From assembly GCF_019711495.1 (NCBI RefSeq), contig NZ_JAIGNM010000003.1, positions 372,001 to 436,000 on the forward strand: DNA of 64,000 bases, written 5' to 3'. Positions 52,145-61,388 of the stretch are shown in pieces; position 1 is the first letter of the stretch; each line of letters starts with the position of its first letter. The position numbers and the translations under genes were made by a program. Source of the stretch: Qipengyuania xiamenensis (GTDB lineage: Bacteria > Pseudomonadota > Alphaproteobacteria > Sphingomonadales > Sphingomonadaceae). The notes under the pieces are model-generated. The model saw nothing but the letters and a program-made list of their open reading frames with translations, ran no database searches and had not been told where the DNA came from.

Positions 52145-53994
52145 GCGGCGCGCTCCTCAATCCGGCGTGCATGCACGAGAAGTGCCGCCAGAGCGGCGGG
52201 CGTAATACCCGGCACACGCCCTGCGGCCGACAAGGTCTCTGGCTGGGCGCGGGACAGACGCTCGACCATCTCGTTCGACAGGCCGGGAACCGATCCGTAC
52301 GGAAAATCCTGCGGCAACCTGAGGCGCTCGCCCGCCTTCAGGTCGCGCAACTCGGCCTCCTGGCGCGCAAGGTAGGGTTCGTAGATGGCATCCTCGACCA
52401 TCTCGACGGTCAGCGCATCCTGCGCATCCAGACCGCCAACGATCCGCGAAAGTTCGTCGATCGAGATCTGTCCTCCACGCAGCCAGTCCCTCAGACGCTG
52501 CGAACCGCGATCTGCCTTTGCCTTGATGCCGCCATCGATAAGCGCATTGGCGTGGACTTCCTCGTCCAGCTGGTTGTCGATGACCGACCGGCGTGCCTCA
52601 CGTGAAGCAAACCAGCGGGCGCGTTCCTCGCCGACGAGGCCGGCTTCGATGCCGAGGCCGGTGAGGCGTGTGTCCGCATTGGCTGCACGCAGGCGCAATC
52701 TGTATTCTGCGCGGGCAGTAAGCATCCGGTATGGTTCGCTCACCCCCTGCAGGGTGAGATCGTCGACCATCACGGCGATATACGAATTGGAACGGTCGAG
52801 ACCGACAGGTTCGCGATCCAGGACAGTCGCAGCGGCATTCATTCCTGCCACGAGGCCCTGCGCCGCCGCTTCCTCATACCCCGTAGTCCCGTTGATCTGG
52901 CCGGCGCAATAGAGTCCCGGAATGGCCCTCAGCTCGAGACCCGGCTTGAGTGCGCGCGGGTCTACATGGTCGTATTCGACCGCATAGCCGGGCACCGCCA
53001 TTTCCACGCACTCGAGGCCCTTCATCGCGCGCAGCATGTCGTGCTGCACATCGACCGGGAGCGAGGTGCTGATCCCGTTGGGATAGACGAGGTGCGTGGA
53101 GAGGCCTTCTGGTTCGAGGAAGATCTGGTGCCCTTCCCGATCACCGAAGCGATGGATTTTGTCCTCGATGGAGGGACAATAGCGCGGCCCCGCCCCACCG
53201 ATGGCACCCGAGAATAGGGGCGACCGGTCGAGATTGGCGCGGATGATGTCATGCGCCTCCCGGTTGGTACGCGTAATCGCACAGAACACTTGCGGGTTCA
53301 CACGCTCATTCGAGAGCGACGACATCGTCCAGCTCTCGCCGTCGGAAGGCTGCTCATCGAGCGACGCCCAGTCGATTGTGCGGCCATCCAAGCGAGGCGG
53401 GGTGCCGGTTTTGAGCCGTGCCATTGGCAGGTCTGCCTCGCGCAGCTGCGCAGCGAGAACGCGTGCTGCGTCTTCGCCGATCCGTCCGCCTTCGAAGCGC
53501 TCTTCCCCGCGAAAGAGCGTACCGCCCAGAAACGTCCCCGTGCAAAGGATAACTGCCGGGGCATCGAGCCTTTTCTCGTCTGCGAGATGCAGACCGGAAA
53601 CGCGTCCACCGTCCAAAGCCAGCGATGCGGCTTCACCTTCGATGAGCGTCAGGTTCGCCTGCTCTGCGACAATCCCCTGCACGGCGCGATGGAAGAGCGA
53701 ACGGTCGGCCTGGATGCGCGGACCCCATACCGCACTGCCCTTCGAGCGATTGAGCATCCGGTAATGGATTGCAGCCACATCGGCCGCCCGCCCGATCACG
53801 CCATCCAGCGCATCGACCTCGCGGACGAGGTGGCCCTTGCCCAAGCCGCCGATTGCCGGATTGCAGCTCATCGCACCGATCTTCGACAGGTCGAAGCTCA
53901 CGAGGGCGGTATTCGCACCCATGCGCGCGGCAGCACAGGCTGCCTCGACGCCGGCATGCCCGCCGCCGACAACGATAATATCGAAACTCTGCAT
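52141..53994 (-). CDS. mnmG: tRNA uridine 5-carboxymethylaminomethyl modification enzyme MnmG (GidA)
   Basis: 617 residues. FAD binding is by [19 protein letters not shown] at the N-terminus. [28 protein letters not shown] (with a catalytic Cys region) and [19 protein letters not shown] are GidA signatures. With MnmE it installs the cmnm5 group at U34 of several tRNAs. It overlaps rsmG by ATGA. A parS site separates it from mnmE, and a weaker parS-like palindrome is inside it at 52594. Confidence 0.97.
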   Translation of the reverse strand: MQSFDIIVVGGGHAGVEAACAAARMGANTALVSFDLSKIGAMSCNPAIGGLGKGHLVREVDALDGVIGRAADVAAIHYRMLNRSKGSAVWGPRIQADRSLFHRAVQGIVAEQANLTLIEGEAASLALDGGRVSGLHLADEKRLDAPAVILCTGTFLGGTLFRGEERFEGGRIGEDAARVLAAQLREADLPMARLKTGTPPRLDGRTIDWASLDEQPSDGESWTMSSLSNERVNPQVFCAITRTNREAHDIIRANLDRSPLFSGAIGGAGPRYCPSIEDKIHRFGDREGHQIFLEPEGLSTHLVYPNGISTSLPVDVQHDMLRAMKGLECVEMAVPGYAVEYDHVDPRALKPGLELRAIPGLYCAGQINGTTGYEEAAAQGLVAGMNAAATVLDREPVGLDRSNSYIAVMVDDLTLQGVSEPYRMLTARAEYRLRLRAANADTRLTGLGIEAGLVGEERARWFASREARRSVIDNQLDEEVHANALIDGGIKAKADRGSQRLRDWLRGGQISIDELSRIVGGLDAQDALTVEMVEDAIYEPYLARQEAELRDLKAGERLRLPQDFPYGSVPGLSNEMVERLSRAQPETLSAAGRVPGITPAALAALLVHARRIEERAA

Positions 53995-54038
53995 GGAGGG
54001 GCCGATAGCCCAATCGGCTTCGCGATCAAAGCCCTCGA

Positions 54039-54054
54039 TGTTCCACGTGGAACA
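54039..54054. other. parS: parS site 3 (mnmG-mnmE gap)
   Basis: TGTTCCACGTGGAACA, identical to site 1, sits in the 60-base gap between the mnmE stop (54055) and the mnmG start (53994). It is the only one of the four outside coding sequence. Confidence 0.92.
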
Positions 54055-55329
54055 TCACTTACCGATGCAGAACCTACCGAACAGTGCGTCGAGCATGTCT
54101 TCGGTGGAATGACGCCCCAAGAGCCTGTCGAGCGCAAGCCGCGCGAGCCGCAATTTCTCTCCCGTAAGCAAAGGATCGTCATCTCGTCCGATCGCCTCAA
54201 TAGCCGCGAGCGCATCGGCCAACGCAGCGCCCTGCCGCTGGTTAAGGGCGGCAAGACCCGGTTTCGGGAGTAACGACCTTCCGGTGGCCACGATATCCTC
54301 AAGCAGCTCGCGCAATCCGTCACCGGTTACAGCCGAAACGACATGTCGCGGCTGATTCTTGCCCTGGCCATCCACATCGGAGCGCGATGCGATCTCCCAT
54401 GCACCAGAAGGCCCTTCGCCTTCTTCGCCCAGCCAAAGGACGATGTCGGCCCGCTCGAGTTCCTGACGAGCCCGCCCGATCCCGATCTGCTCGACTGCAC
54501 CCGCCCCTTCGTCTCGGAGGCCAGCGGTGTCGATCAAGATGAAGGGCACTCCGGCAAAAGCGACCGGCCGCTCGATCACGTCGCGCGTGGTCCCGGCCTC
54601 TTCCGAAACGATCGCGGCGCCCTCATCGAGCAGCGCGTTGAACAGCGACGACTTGCCGGTGTTGGGAGGTCCGGCAAAAACTATGCGGATCCCGTCGCGC
54701 AAACGCTCGGCGCGCGGAGCCTCGATCGCCTCTCGCCATTCGCCCACAAGCGCCGAAAGTTCCACGTGAAACATTTCCGGCAGGCTCTCGACATCGTCCT
54801 CATCGCCGAAGTCGAGCACCGCCTCGACCAAAGCCGAGAGGTAGAGGACACGATCCCTCCAGCCTTCGACTTTGCGCGACAGTCCGCCACCCGCCGAAGC
54901 CTGTGCGGCCTGCCGCTGCAGATCGGTTTCGGCCGCCAGCAGATCGCCGAGCCCCTCGGCCTCGGCCAGATCGATTACGCCATTGGCAAATGCACGCCGG
55001 GTGAACTCGCCAGGCTCGGCGCGTCTCAAACCATCAATCGAAGCCAGAGCATTCTCGATCGCGAGCACGACCGCCCTGCCCCCGTGGCAGTGAAACTCGG
55101 CAAGGTCTTCACCGGTGGATGTCTTGGGTCCCGGAAACCAGATGACCAGCGCGCTATCGAGTTCGGCGCCGTCACTATCGCGCAGGTTCCTCAGGCTCGC
55201 CCGGCGGGGCTTCGGGATGGACCCCGCAAGAGCCGTGACGGCATCACCCGCCTTCGGACCGCTGATCCGCACCACGCCAATCGCAGCGGGAGGCGCCCCG
55301 CTCGACAAGGCGAAGATCGTGTCATCCAT
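54055..55329 (-). CDS. mnmE: tRNA modification GTPase MnmE (TrmE)
   Basis: 424 residues. The N-terminal tetrahydrofolate-binding domain is followed by a helical domain with an inserted G domain: G1 is GPPNTGKSSLFN, G2 in EEAGTTRDVIE and G3 DTAGLRD. It ends in the family CIGK motif (RFCIGK). It partners MnmG in U34 modification. A parS palindrome inside the gene is translated as EMFHVEL. DUF6489 lies upstream, ending 15 bases before the start. Confidence 0.97.
   Translation of the reverse strand: MDDTIFALSSGAPPAAIGVVRISGPKAGDAVTALAGSIPKPRRASLRNLRDSDGAELDSALVIWFPGPKTSTGEDLAEFHCHGGRAVVLAIENALASIDGLRRAEPGEFTRRAFANGVIDLAEAEGLGDLLAAETDLQRQAAQASAGGGLSRKVEGWRDRVLYLSALVEAVLDFGDEDDVESLPEMFHVELSALVGEWREAIEAPRAERLRDGIRIVFAGPPNTGKSSLFNALLDEGAAIVSEEAGTTRDVIERPVAFAGVPFILIDTAGLRDEGAGAVEQIGIGRARQELERADIVLWLGEEGEGPSGAWEIASRSDVDGQGKNQPRHVVSAVTGDGLRELLEDIVATGRSLLPKPGLAALNQRQGAALADALAAIEAIGRDDDPLLTGEKLRLARLALDRLLGRHSTEDMLDALFGRFCIGK
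54758..54773. other. parS: parS site 4 (within mnmE)
   Basis: AGTTCCACGTGAAACA, i.e. TGTTTCACGTGGAACT on the other strand, is two bases from the palindromic consensus and one from site 2. It lies in mnmE, 700 bases from site 3. Confidence 0.85.
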
Positions 55330-55344
55330 CGGGCCGAACAGTCC

Positions 55345-55608
55345 TCAGTCGTCGGAAGTGGTCGGCTTCTTGCCGGTGGTCTTGGCCGCCTGTGCGCCTT
55401 CCATGAAGCTCTGGAACAGCTTGAAGCCAGCCTGCCCCATCGGCGCCAGCTGGCGTGCGTAATCCTGGAGCTGGTCGGTGTTCGAAACGCCCTTCATCGC
55501 CTTCGACATCATGTCGACGTAAATGTCGTTTGCCTTGCCGACATCGGGAAGGCCCATAAAGGTCCTCGCCTCTTCGGGCGTGCAGTCGATCTCGATATGG
55601 ACCTTCAT
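55345..55608 (-). CDS. DUF6489 family protein
   Basis: 87 residues. The N-terminal MKVHIEIDCTPEEARTFMGLPD resembles small sphingomonad proteins with a polyhydroxyalkanoate-granule or DUF6489 label. A predicted helix follows (DQLQDYARQLAPMGQAGFK), then a polar tail (KTTGKKPTTSDD). The function is unknown. It lies at the head of the mnmE-mnmG-rsmG-parA-parB series and diverges from the dienelactone hydrolase gene. Confidence 0.8.
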   Translation of the reverse strand: MKVHIEIDCTPEEARTFMGLPDVGKANDIYVDMMSKAMKGVSNTDQLQDYARQLAPMGQAGFKLFQSFMEGAQAAKTTGKKPTTSDD

Positions 55609-55707
55609 CGGGTTTCCTCCGTTAGAACTTGCATGACCCTATTTGGGACTGCATGCCCCGTCATGCAAGCATAAGACACTGACCACCTTTCGAGGGAGAA
55701 GAATGCC

Positions 55708-56406
55708 GTGAGCGAGACCGTGAAGATTTCCACCCTGTCCGGCGATGCGAAGTTCGATGCCTATGTGGCGCGACCGGCCGGCACGCCGCGCGCATCCATC
55801 CTTGTCATCCAGGAAATTTTCGGGGTGAATGCCGGTATCCGGCGCAAATGCGACAAGCTCGCCGAAGACGGATATCTCGCCGTCGCCCCCGACCTGTTCT
55901 GGCGCCTCGAGCCCGGCGTAGAGCTTGATCCCGACGTCGAACCCGAATTCCAGCGTGCGCTCGACCTGATGGGCAAGTTCGACCAGGACCAGGGCATTCG
56001 CGATATCGAGGCGACGATCCACCACATCCGCCGCGAAGAAGGCGTCGAGAAGGTCGGCTGCGTCGGATACTGCCTCGGAGGCCGCCTCGCCTACATGACC
56101 GCGGCGCGCACCGATGTGGATGCATCGGTAGGCTATTACGGCGTCGGCATCGACGGCTTGCTGGGTGAAAAGCATGCTATTGCCCATGCCCTCCTCCTCC
56201 ATATTCCGACCGAAGACGGTTTCGTCGACAAGGATACGCAGAAGGCCATGCACGAGGGGCTGGACGATCACCCCAAGGTGACGCTTTACGATTACGAGGG
56301 CCTAGATCACGGCTTTGCAACCGAATTCGGCAAGCGGCGCGATGAAGATGCAGCCAACCTTGCGGACCAGCGCACCGCGGAGTTCTTCCGCGAAAACCTG
56401 GGCTGA
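55708..56406 (+). CDS. dienelactone hydrolase family protein
   Basis: 232 residues of the alpha/beta-hydrolase fold. The nucleophile is a Cys in VGCVGYCLGGRLAYM (G-x-C-x-G), typical of dienelactone hydrolase. The acid and base are likely the Asp in IPTEDGFVDK and the His in YEGLDHGF. The N-terminal part (ILVIQEIFGVNAGIRRKCD) supplies the oxyanion region. The true substrate is unknown. The start is a GTG at 55708, after GAGGGAGAAG; an ATG five bases upstream is in another frame and stops at once. Confidence 0.92.
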   Translation: MSETVKISTLSGDAKFDAYVARPAGTPRASILVIQEIFGVNAGIRRKCDKLAEDGYLAVAPDLFWRLEPGVELDPDVEPEFQRALDLMGKFDQDQGIRDIEATIHHIRREEGVEKVGCVGYCLGGRLAYMTAARTDVDASVGYYGVGIDGLLGEKHAIAHALLLHIPTEDGFVDKDTQKAMHEGLDDHPKVTLYDYEGLDHGFATEFGKRRDEDAANLADQRTAEFFRENLG

Positions 56407-56415
56407 CCCCTCGCG

Positions 56416-58008
56416 ATGATTGAGCGACTGCCCTTCCGCTACCTCATTCCGGTGGCCTTGCTGATACTCGCCACGACTGCATGGGTGGTCGAGCCGTTAC
56501 GCTGGACCCTGTGGTTATGGGGACCCTTGGCGGGGTTCGCGATATGGGATTTTTTCCAGCCTAATCATACTCTTAGGAGGAATTATCCGCTTATCGGCCG
56601 CATCAGGTGGCTGATGGAGGATTTGCGGCCCTTTGCGCAGTCCTACTTCGTGGAGGACGACCTCGAGGGCCGTCCATTCAGCCATCAGGCCCGCTCGCTC
56701 GTCTATGCCCGCGCCAAGGGCGATCTCGACAAGCATCCGATGGGTACCGAGCTCGACGTCTATTCGGACGAATACGAGTGGGTCGGGCACTCGATCGCGC
56801 CCAGCAAGGACACGCCCGAGGAATGGCGCGTCACCGTCGGTCAAGACACTTGCGACAAGCCCTACTCCTCCTCGTTGCTGAATATCTCGGCGATGAGCTT
56901 CGGTTCGCTCTCCGCGCGCGCGATCGAGGCGCTGAATGCCGGGGCGAAGGAAGGCAACTTCGCACACAATACGGGCGAAGGTTCGATCAGCCGCTATCAC
57001 CGTGCACCCAGCGGTGACCTCATCTGGGAGCTCGGCAGCGGCTATTTCGGGGCGCGGCGCGAGGACGGTCGCTTCGATCCCGACCAGTTCCGCGAGAATG
57101 CAGCGAGCGACCAGGTCAAGATGATCGAACTGAAGCTCAGCCAGGGCGCAAAGCCGGGTCACGGCGGTGTGCTCCCGGGCGCAAAGGTCACCAAGGAAAT
57201 CGCGGAAGCACGCGGCGTGCCTGAAGGTGAGGATGTCCTTTCCCCGGCGGCGCATCCCGAATTCGATACGCCGATCGAATTGCTCGAGTTCGTCACCCGG
57301 TTGCGCGAGCTTTCAGGCGGCAAGCCGGTCGGAATCAAGCTGTGCGTCGGACTGCCTCACGAAGTCTTTGCAGTCGGCAAGGCTATGCTCGAGACCGGCA
57401 TGCATCCCGATTTCATCACCGTCGACGGCGCAGAGGGCGGCACGGGTGCAGCCCCCCTCGAATTGTCGAATTCGGTCGGCATGCCGCTGCGCGAAGGGCA
57501 GATCTTCGTGCGCAACATGCTGGTGGGCACGGGAATGCGCGACAAGGTGAAGATCGCCACCAGCGGCAAGATCCATTCGGGCGCGCAGATGGCCAAGAGC
57601 TTCGCGCTGGGCGCCGACTGGTGCAATGCTGCGCGTCCCTTCATGTTCGCGCTCGGCTGCATCCAGTCGATGAATTGCCACAAGGGCACCTGCCCCACCG
57701 GCGTTGCAACGCAGGAAGAGTGGCGCCAGCGAGGTCTCGTCGTCGAGGACAAGGCACCGCGTGTCGCACGCTTCCAGCGCCAGACGCTTCACTCGCTGCG
57801 CGAAATCACGATTGCCATGGGCCTCGACAGTCCTTGGGAGATGAAGCCCATGGATATGCGCGAACGCATCAATGGCGCGCGCTCGGACGCCTTCGACAAG
57901 ATCTATTATTTCGCCGAGGAGGGAGTGCTGCTCGACAGGCCCTCCTCAACCCCGCTGGCGCGCCACTGGGCCGCGGCAAGGGCAGACAGTTTCAGGAGGG
58001 ATATGTGA
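56416..58008 (+). CDS. membrane-associated FMN-binding glutamate synthase family protein
   Basis: 530 residues. Two hydrophobic helices at the N-terminus (about 8-45) anchor a domain homologous to the FMN domain of glutamate synthase. The FMN/iron-sulfur regions are TVDGAEGGTGAAPLELSNS and GCIQSMNCHKGTCPTGVAT, where three Cys match the 3Fe-4S ligands. The glutaminase domain of true GltB is absent, so it probably carries out a different redox reaction. It is tightly followed by an NTF2-like gene (overlapping stop/start). Confidence 0.9.
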   Translation: MIERLPFRYLIPVALLILATTAWVVEPLRWTLWLWGPLAGFAIWDFFQPNHTLRRNYPLIGRIRWLMEDLRPFAQSYFVEDDLEGRPFSHQARSLVYARAKGDLDKHPMGTELDVYSDEYEWVGHSIAPSKDTPEEWRVTVGQDTCDKPYSSSLLNISAMSFGSLSARAIEALNAGAKEGNFAHNTGEGSISRYHRAPSGDLIWELGSGYFGARREDGRFDPDQFRENAASDQVKMIELKLSQGAKPGHGGVLPGAKVTKEIAEARGVPEGEDVLSPAAHPEFDTPIELLEFVTRLRELSGGKPVGIKLCVGLPHEVFAVGKAMLETGMHPDFITVDGAEGGTGAAPLELSNSVGMPLREGQIFVRNMLVGTGMRDKVKIATSGKIHSGAQMAKSFALGADWCNAARPFMFALGCIQSMNCHKGTCPTGVATQEEWRQRGLVVEDKAPRVARFQRQTLHSLREITIAMGLDSPWEMKPMDMRERINGARSDAFDKIYYFAEEGVLLDRPSSTPLARHWAAARADSFRRDM

Positions 58009-58403
58009 GCGCTGAAAAAGGATTGGCCAGATGGCATGAGGTGATCGAAGCCGGCTCTTCTCCGGCGGACCTTGCGGCCATCATCCGTGAAGATGCCGCG
58101 TTCCATTCGCCGGTGGTCCACACGCCGCAACAGGGGCGCGATATTGTCGTCGCCTACCTCTCGGCAGCCGGGCAGACGCTCGGCAATGACAGCTTCACCT
58201 ACGTTCGCGAGCTGGTGGACGGGGAGAACGCAATGCTCGAATTCACCACCGAGATGGACGGCATCCACGTCAACGGCGTCGATATCATCCGCTTCGACGA
58301 AGACGGGATGATTGCGGATTTCAAGGTGATGGTCAGGCCGCTGAAGGCCGTGAACAAGGTGTGGGAGCAGATGGCAGCCATGCTCGAGCGCATGAAGGGC
58401 TGA
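58005..58403 (+). CDS. NTF2-like (SnoaL type) protein
   Basis: 132 residues. The cone-shaped NTF2 fold is suggested by GLARWHEVIEAGSSPADLAAI, AAFHSPVVHTPQQGRDIV and the C-terminal beta strands with DIIRFDEDGMIADFKVMVRP. Members are small-molecule enzymes or binding proteins; no specific role is visible. The frame is open well upstream, but AGGAGGG and the GTG at 58005, four bases into the upstream stop region, fix the start. It is probably translated together with the FMN protein. Confidence 0.85.
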   Translation: MSAEKGLARWHEVIEAGSSPADLAAIIREDAAFHSPVVHTPQQGRDIVVAYLSAAGQTLGNDSFTYVRELVDGENAMLEFTTEMDGIHVNGVDIIRFDEDGMIADFKVMVRPLKAVNKVWEQMAAMLERMKG

Positions 58404-58425
58404 CCGGCCTCGACACTCCAAAGGA

Positions 58426-58460
58426 AAAGGGCCGCTCCCCGGTTTGGGAAGCGGCCCTTT
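58426..58460. terminator. bidirectional intrinsic terminator between NTF2-like gene and rho
   Basis: AAAGGGCCGCT-CCC (58426-58439) pairs with GGG-AAGCGGCCCTTT (58446-58460), with T-runs in both directions. It ends the rightward NTF2 transcript and lies just after the leftward rho stop at 58464. Confidence 0.92.
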
Positions 58461-58463
58461 CGC

Positions 58464-59729
58464 TTACTGGTTCATATTGGCGAAGAAGTCTTCGTTGGTC
58501 TTGGAATCCTTCATCTTGTCGAGAAGGAATTCCATCGCATCGACCGTACCCATCTGCATGAGGATACGGCGCAGGACCCACATCTTCGACAGCTGGGCCT
58601 GGTCGACCAGCAGCTCTTCCTTGCGGGTGCCGGACTTGCCGACGTCGAGAGCCGGGAAGATGCGCTTGTCGGCGACCTTGCGGTCGAGGACGATTTCGCT
58701 GTTACCCGTGCCCTTGAATTCTTCGAAGATGACCTCGTCCATGCGGCTGCCGGTGTCGATCAGCGCGGTCGCGATGATGGAAAGCGAGCCGCCTTCCTCG
58801 ATGTTACGCGCGGCACCGAAGAAGCGCTTCGGGCGCTGCAGTGCGTTCGCGTCGACACCGCCGGTCAGCACCTTGCCCGAGCTGGGCACCACGGTGTTGT
58901 ACGCACGGCCGAGACGCGTGATCGAGTCGAGCAGGATGACGACATCCTTCTTGTGCTCGACGAGGCGCTTGGCCTTCTCGATCACCATTTCGGCGACCTG
59001 GACGTGGCGGTTGGCAGGCTCGTCGAAGGTCGAGGAAATGACCTCGCCCTTCACGCTGCGCTGCATGTCGGTGACTTCTTCCGGACGCTCGTCGACGAGC
59101 AGGACCAGCAGGAAGACTTCCGGGTGGTTGTCGGTAATCGCCTTGGCGATGTTCTGCAGCAGGACGGTTTTACCGGTGCGCGGCGGCGCGACGATCAGTG
59201 CGCGCTGGCCCTTGCCCTGCGGCGAAATGATATCGATGACGCGCGCCGACTTGTCCTTGACCGTCGGATCGACATTGTCGAGCGTCAGCTTCTCGTCCGG
59301 ATAGAGCGGCGTGAGGTTGTCGAAATTGGTGCGCGTGCGCACGTTCGCCGGATCTTCGTAGTTGACCGAGGTCAGGCCGGTCAGCGCGAAATAGCGCTCG
59401 CCTTCCTGCGGTGCGCGGATCTGGCCTTCGACGGTATCGCCGGTGCGCAGGCCCCATTTGCGGATCTGGTTGGGCGAGACATAGATATCGTCCGGGCCGG
59501 CGAGGTAATTCGCTTCGGGGCTGCGCAGGAAGCCGAAGCCGTCCTGCAGCACCTCGATCGTGCCGATACCCATGATCTCTTCGTCGTATTCTTCATCGTC
59601 TGCGAGTTCGCGCAGGATGCAGAACATGAGGTCCTGGCGGCGCATGGTGCCCGCAGCCTCGACACCCAGCTCTTCGGCCATGGCCACGAGCTCTGCGGGT
59701 GCTTTTGCTTTCAAGTCTTTGAGATGCAT
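58464..59729 (-). CDS. rho: transcription termination factor Rho
   Basis: 421 residues. The N-terminal RNA-binding domain ([18 protein letters not shown], then the OB fold with [20 protein letters not shown]) is followed by the RecA-like ATPase. Walker A is [11 protein letters not shown] near residue 180, and [22 protein letters not shown] is near the secondary RNA site. It ends untranslated RNA synthesis. A 12-base palindrome lies just before the start, and there is no standard Shine-Dalgarno. The downstream parAB group is separated by two rightward gene units. Confidence 0.97.
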   Translation of the reverse strand: MHLKDLKAKAPAELVAMAEELGVEAAGTMRRQDLMFCILRELADDEEYDEEIMGIGTIEVLQDGFGFLRSPEANYLAGPDDIYVSPNQIRKWGLRTGDTVEGQIRAPQEGERYFALTGLTSVNYEDPANVRTRTNFDNLTPLYPDEKLTLDNVDPTVKDKSARVIDIISPQGKGQRALIVAPPRTGKTVLLQNIAKAITDNHPEVFLLVLLVDERPEEVTDMQRSVKGEVISSTFDEPANRHVQVAEMVIEKAKRLVEHKKDVVILLDSITRLGRAYNTVVPSSGKVLTGGVDANALQRPKRFFGAARNIEEGGSLSIIATALIDTGSRMDEVIFEEFKGTGNSEIVLDRKVADKRIFPALDVGKSGTRKEELLVDQAQLSKMWVLRRILMQMGTVDAMEFLLDKMKDSKTNEDFFANMNQ

Positions 59730-59737
59730 TTTATTTC

Positions 59738-59749
59738 TCGAATATTCGA
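59738..59749 (-). promoter_or_regulatory. 12-base palindrome at the rho translation start
   Basis: TCGAATATTCGA is a perfect palindrome starting nine bases before the rho ATG, where a Shine-Dalgarno would be expected. It could form a short RNA hairpin or be a protein operator; its role is unknown. Rho is often autoregulated, so a control role is plausible but unproven. Confidence 0.45.
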
Positions 59750-59884
59750 ATGTGGAAATGGCCGGCAGGTCGAAGGGCTTGGAGAAAGCGGACCTGGTCC
59801 CGTCGAATGCGCGGGGCCTCTAGCCGGTCGGTAGGCTTCAGATAAATTCGGTTGGAGCCCGCGTCAATCGGATTGCGCAGGGCG

Positions 59885-60313
59885 TCACATGTAGCGGAAG
59901 ACGACCACCGTCACGACGATCAGCGCCAGCAGCACGCCGGGAGCCTCGCCCCACATGCGCAGCTGCTTTTCGCTCAGCGGCCTCTCGCCCGCCGCCATCT
60001 TCCTGGACTGGGCGACGATATAGCCGTGGAAGCCGCTCAGGAGGACGACAAGCAACAATTTGACGTGCAGCCATCCCTCACCCCACACCTGCAGCGTTTG
60101 GGCCAGCAGCAGGCCTAAAACCCACACCACGATGATGCTGGGCGTCAGGATGATCTTGCGCAGCAGGCCCATGCGTTTCGCCCAGAGTGCGGATTCTTCC
60201 GATTCCGGCGCCGCGGGATGGAGATAGATCATCTGGCGCGGCAGCATGAAGAGGCCTGCCATCCAGAAGACCATGAAGATGATATGGCCGGCCTTGAGCC
60301 AGAGATAGGTCAT
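59885..60313 (-). CDS. hemJ: protoporphyrinogen oxidase HemJ
   Basis: 142 residues with four hydrophobic helices. HemJ is a heme-containing membrane enzyme that oxidises protoporphyrinogen IX. YLWLKAGHIIFMVFWMAGLFMLPRQMIY contains the conserved His and the GLFxLPR motif (shown across the first helices), and KLLLVVLLSGFHGY carries another conserved His. The ATG at 60313 is preceded by AGGAAG at eight bases and matches the family N-terminus. It follows hemE by 49 bases, a heme-synthesis pair. Confidence 0.92.
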   Translation of the reverse strand: MTYLWLKAGHIIFMVFWMAGLFMLPRQMIYLHPAAPESEESALWAKRMGLLRKIILTPSIIVVWVLGLLLAQTLQVWGEGWLHVKLLLVVLLSGFHGYIVAQSRKMAAGERPLSEKQLRMWGEAPGVLLALIVVTVVVFRYM

Positions 60314-60362
60314 CGAAAGCACTTCCTGCATGGCCGCGATGTAGCGAAGGCGGCCGCCAATT

Positions 60363-61388
60363 TCACCCCCGCCAGCCGCGCACGGTGGCGATCAGGCGCT
60401 CGACATGCTCGATCGGCGTGCGCCGGTCGATGCCGTGGCCCAGATTGAAGACATGCGGGCGCCCGGCGAATGCTCCGAGAATCGTCTCGACGCGCTTCTC
60501 GAGCTCGGCCGAACCGGCGAGCAGCAGCAGCGGATCGAGATTGCCCTGTACGGGCATGCCATCGGGCAGTTCGCGCGCGACCCATGCCGGATCGAGCGTC
60601 TCGTCCACACCGACGGCCTTCACACCGGTCTCGCGGGCATAGGCGGGCAGTTTCTCGCCTGCACCCTTCGGAAAACCGATTACCGGCGTGTCGGGATGCT
60701 TCTCTGCAAGAGCGGCAACGATCCGTGCATTGGGCGCGATGACCCATTTCTCGAACTCGTCGGGCGCAAGGCTGCCCGCCCAGCTGTCGAACAGCTGCAC
60801 GGCTTCCGCACCCGCTTCGATCTGGCCTGAGAGATATTCGATCGTCTCACCCACGATCGCATCCACGATCGCCTGCAGCGCTGCCGGATCGCGATAGGCG
60901 AGAGCGCGCGCATCGTGCTGGTCCCGGCTGCCCTCGCCTGCGACCATGTAGGTCGCAACGGTCCAGGGGCTTCCCGCAAAGCCAAGCATGGTCACGCCTT
61001 CGGGTAGGCGCTTCCGGCACAGGCGTACGGTTTCGTAAATCGGTTCGTAGCGCGAAGGATCGCGAGTCAGTGCCTCGAGCGAGCTGTCGACGAGCTTGGG
61101 CGAGAGCTTCGGCCCTTCGCCGGCAAGGAATTCGAGGTGCTGACCCAGCGCATGGGGGACGATCAGGATATCGGAAAACAGGATGGCCCCGTCGAACCCG
61201 AAGCGATCGATGGGCTGCAAGGTAATCTCGCATGCCGCCTCGCTATCGTAGGCCATTGCGAGGAAACCGCCCTTCTGTGCGCGAAGCTCGCGATACTCGG
61301 GAAGGTACCGACCAGCCTGGCGCATGAGCCAGAGAGGGACCTGTGCGCTAGGCGCACCGTTTAGCGTGTCGAGAAGGAGACCGGGCAT
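60363..61388 (-). CDS. hemE: uroporphyrinogen decarboxylase
   Basis: 341 residues. It converts uroporphyrinogen III to coproporphyrinogen III. PLWLMRQAGRYLPEYRELR near the N-terminus binds substrate carboxylates, and FDGAILFSDILIVPHALG contains the catalytic Asp. GFAGSPWTVATYMVAG and the C-terminal FNLGHGIDRRTPIEHVERL are family signatures. In Caulobacter and Rickettsia hemE borders the replication origin, and here too it borders a 316-base non-coding gap. Confidence 0.97.
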   Translation of the reverse strand: MPGLLLDTLNGAPSAQVPLWLMRQAGRYLPEYRELRAQKGGFLAMAYDSEAACEITLQPIDRFGFDGAILFSDILIVPHALGQHLEFLAGEGPKLSPKLVDSSLEALTRDPSRYEPIYETVRLCRKRLPEGVTMLGFAGSPWTVATYMVAGEGSRDQHDARALAYRDPAALQAIVDAIVGETIEYLSGQIEAGAEAVQLFDSWAGSLAPDEFEKWVIAPNARIVAALAEKHPDTPVIGFPKGAGEKLPAYARETGVKAVGVDETLDPAWVARELPDGMPVQGNLDPLLLLAGSAELEKRVETILGAFAGRPHVFNLGHGIDRRTPIEHVERLIATVRGWRG

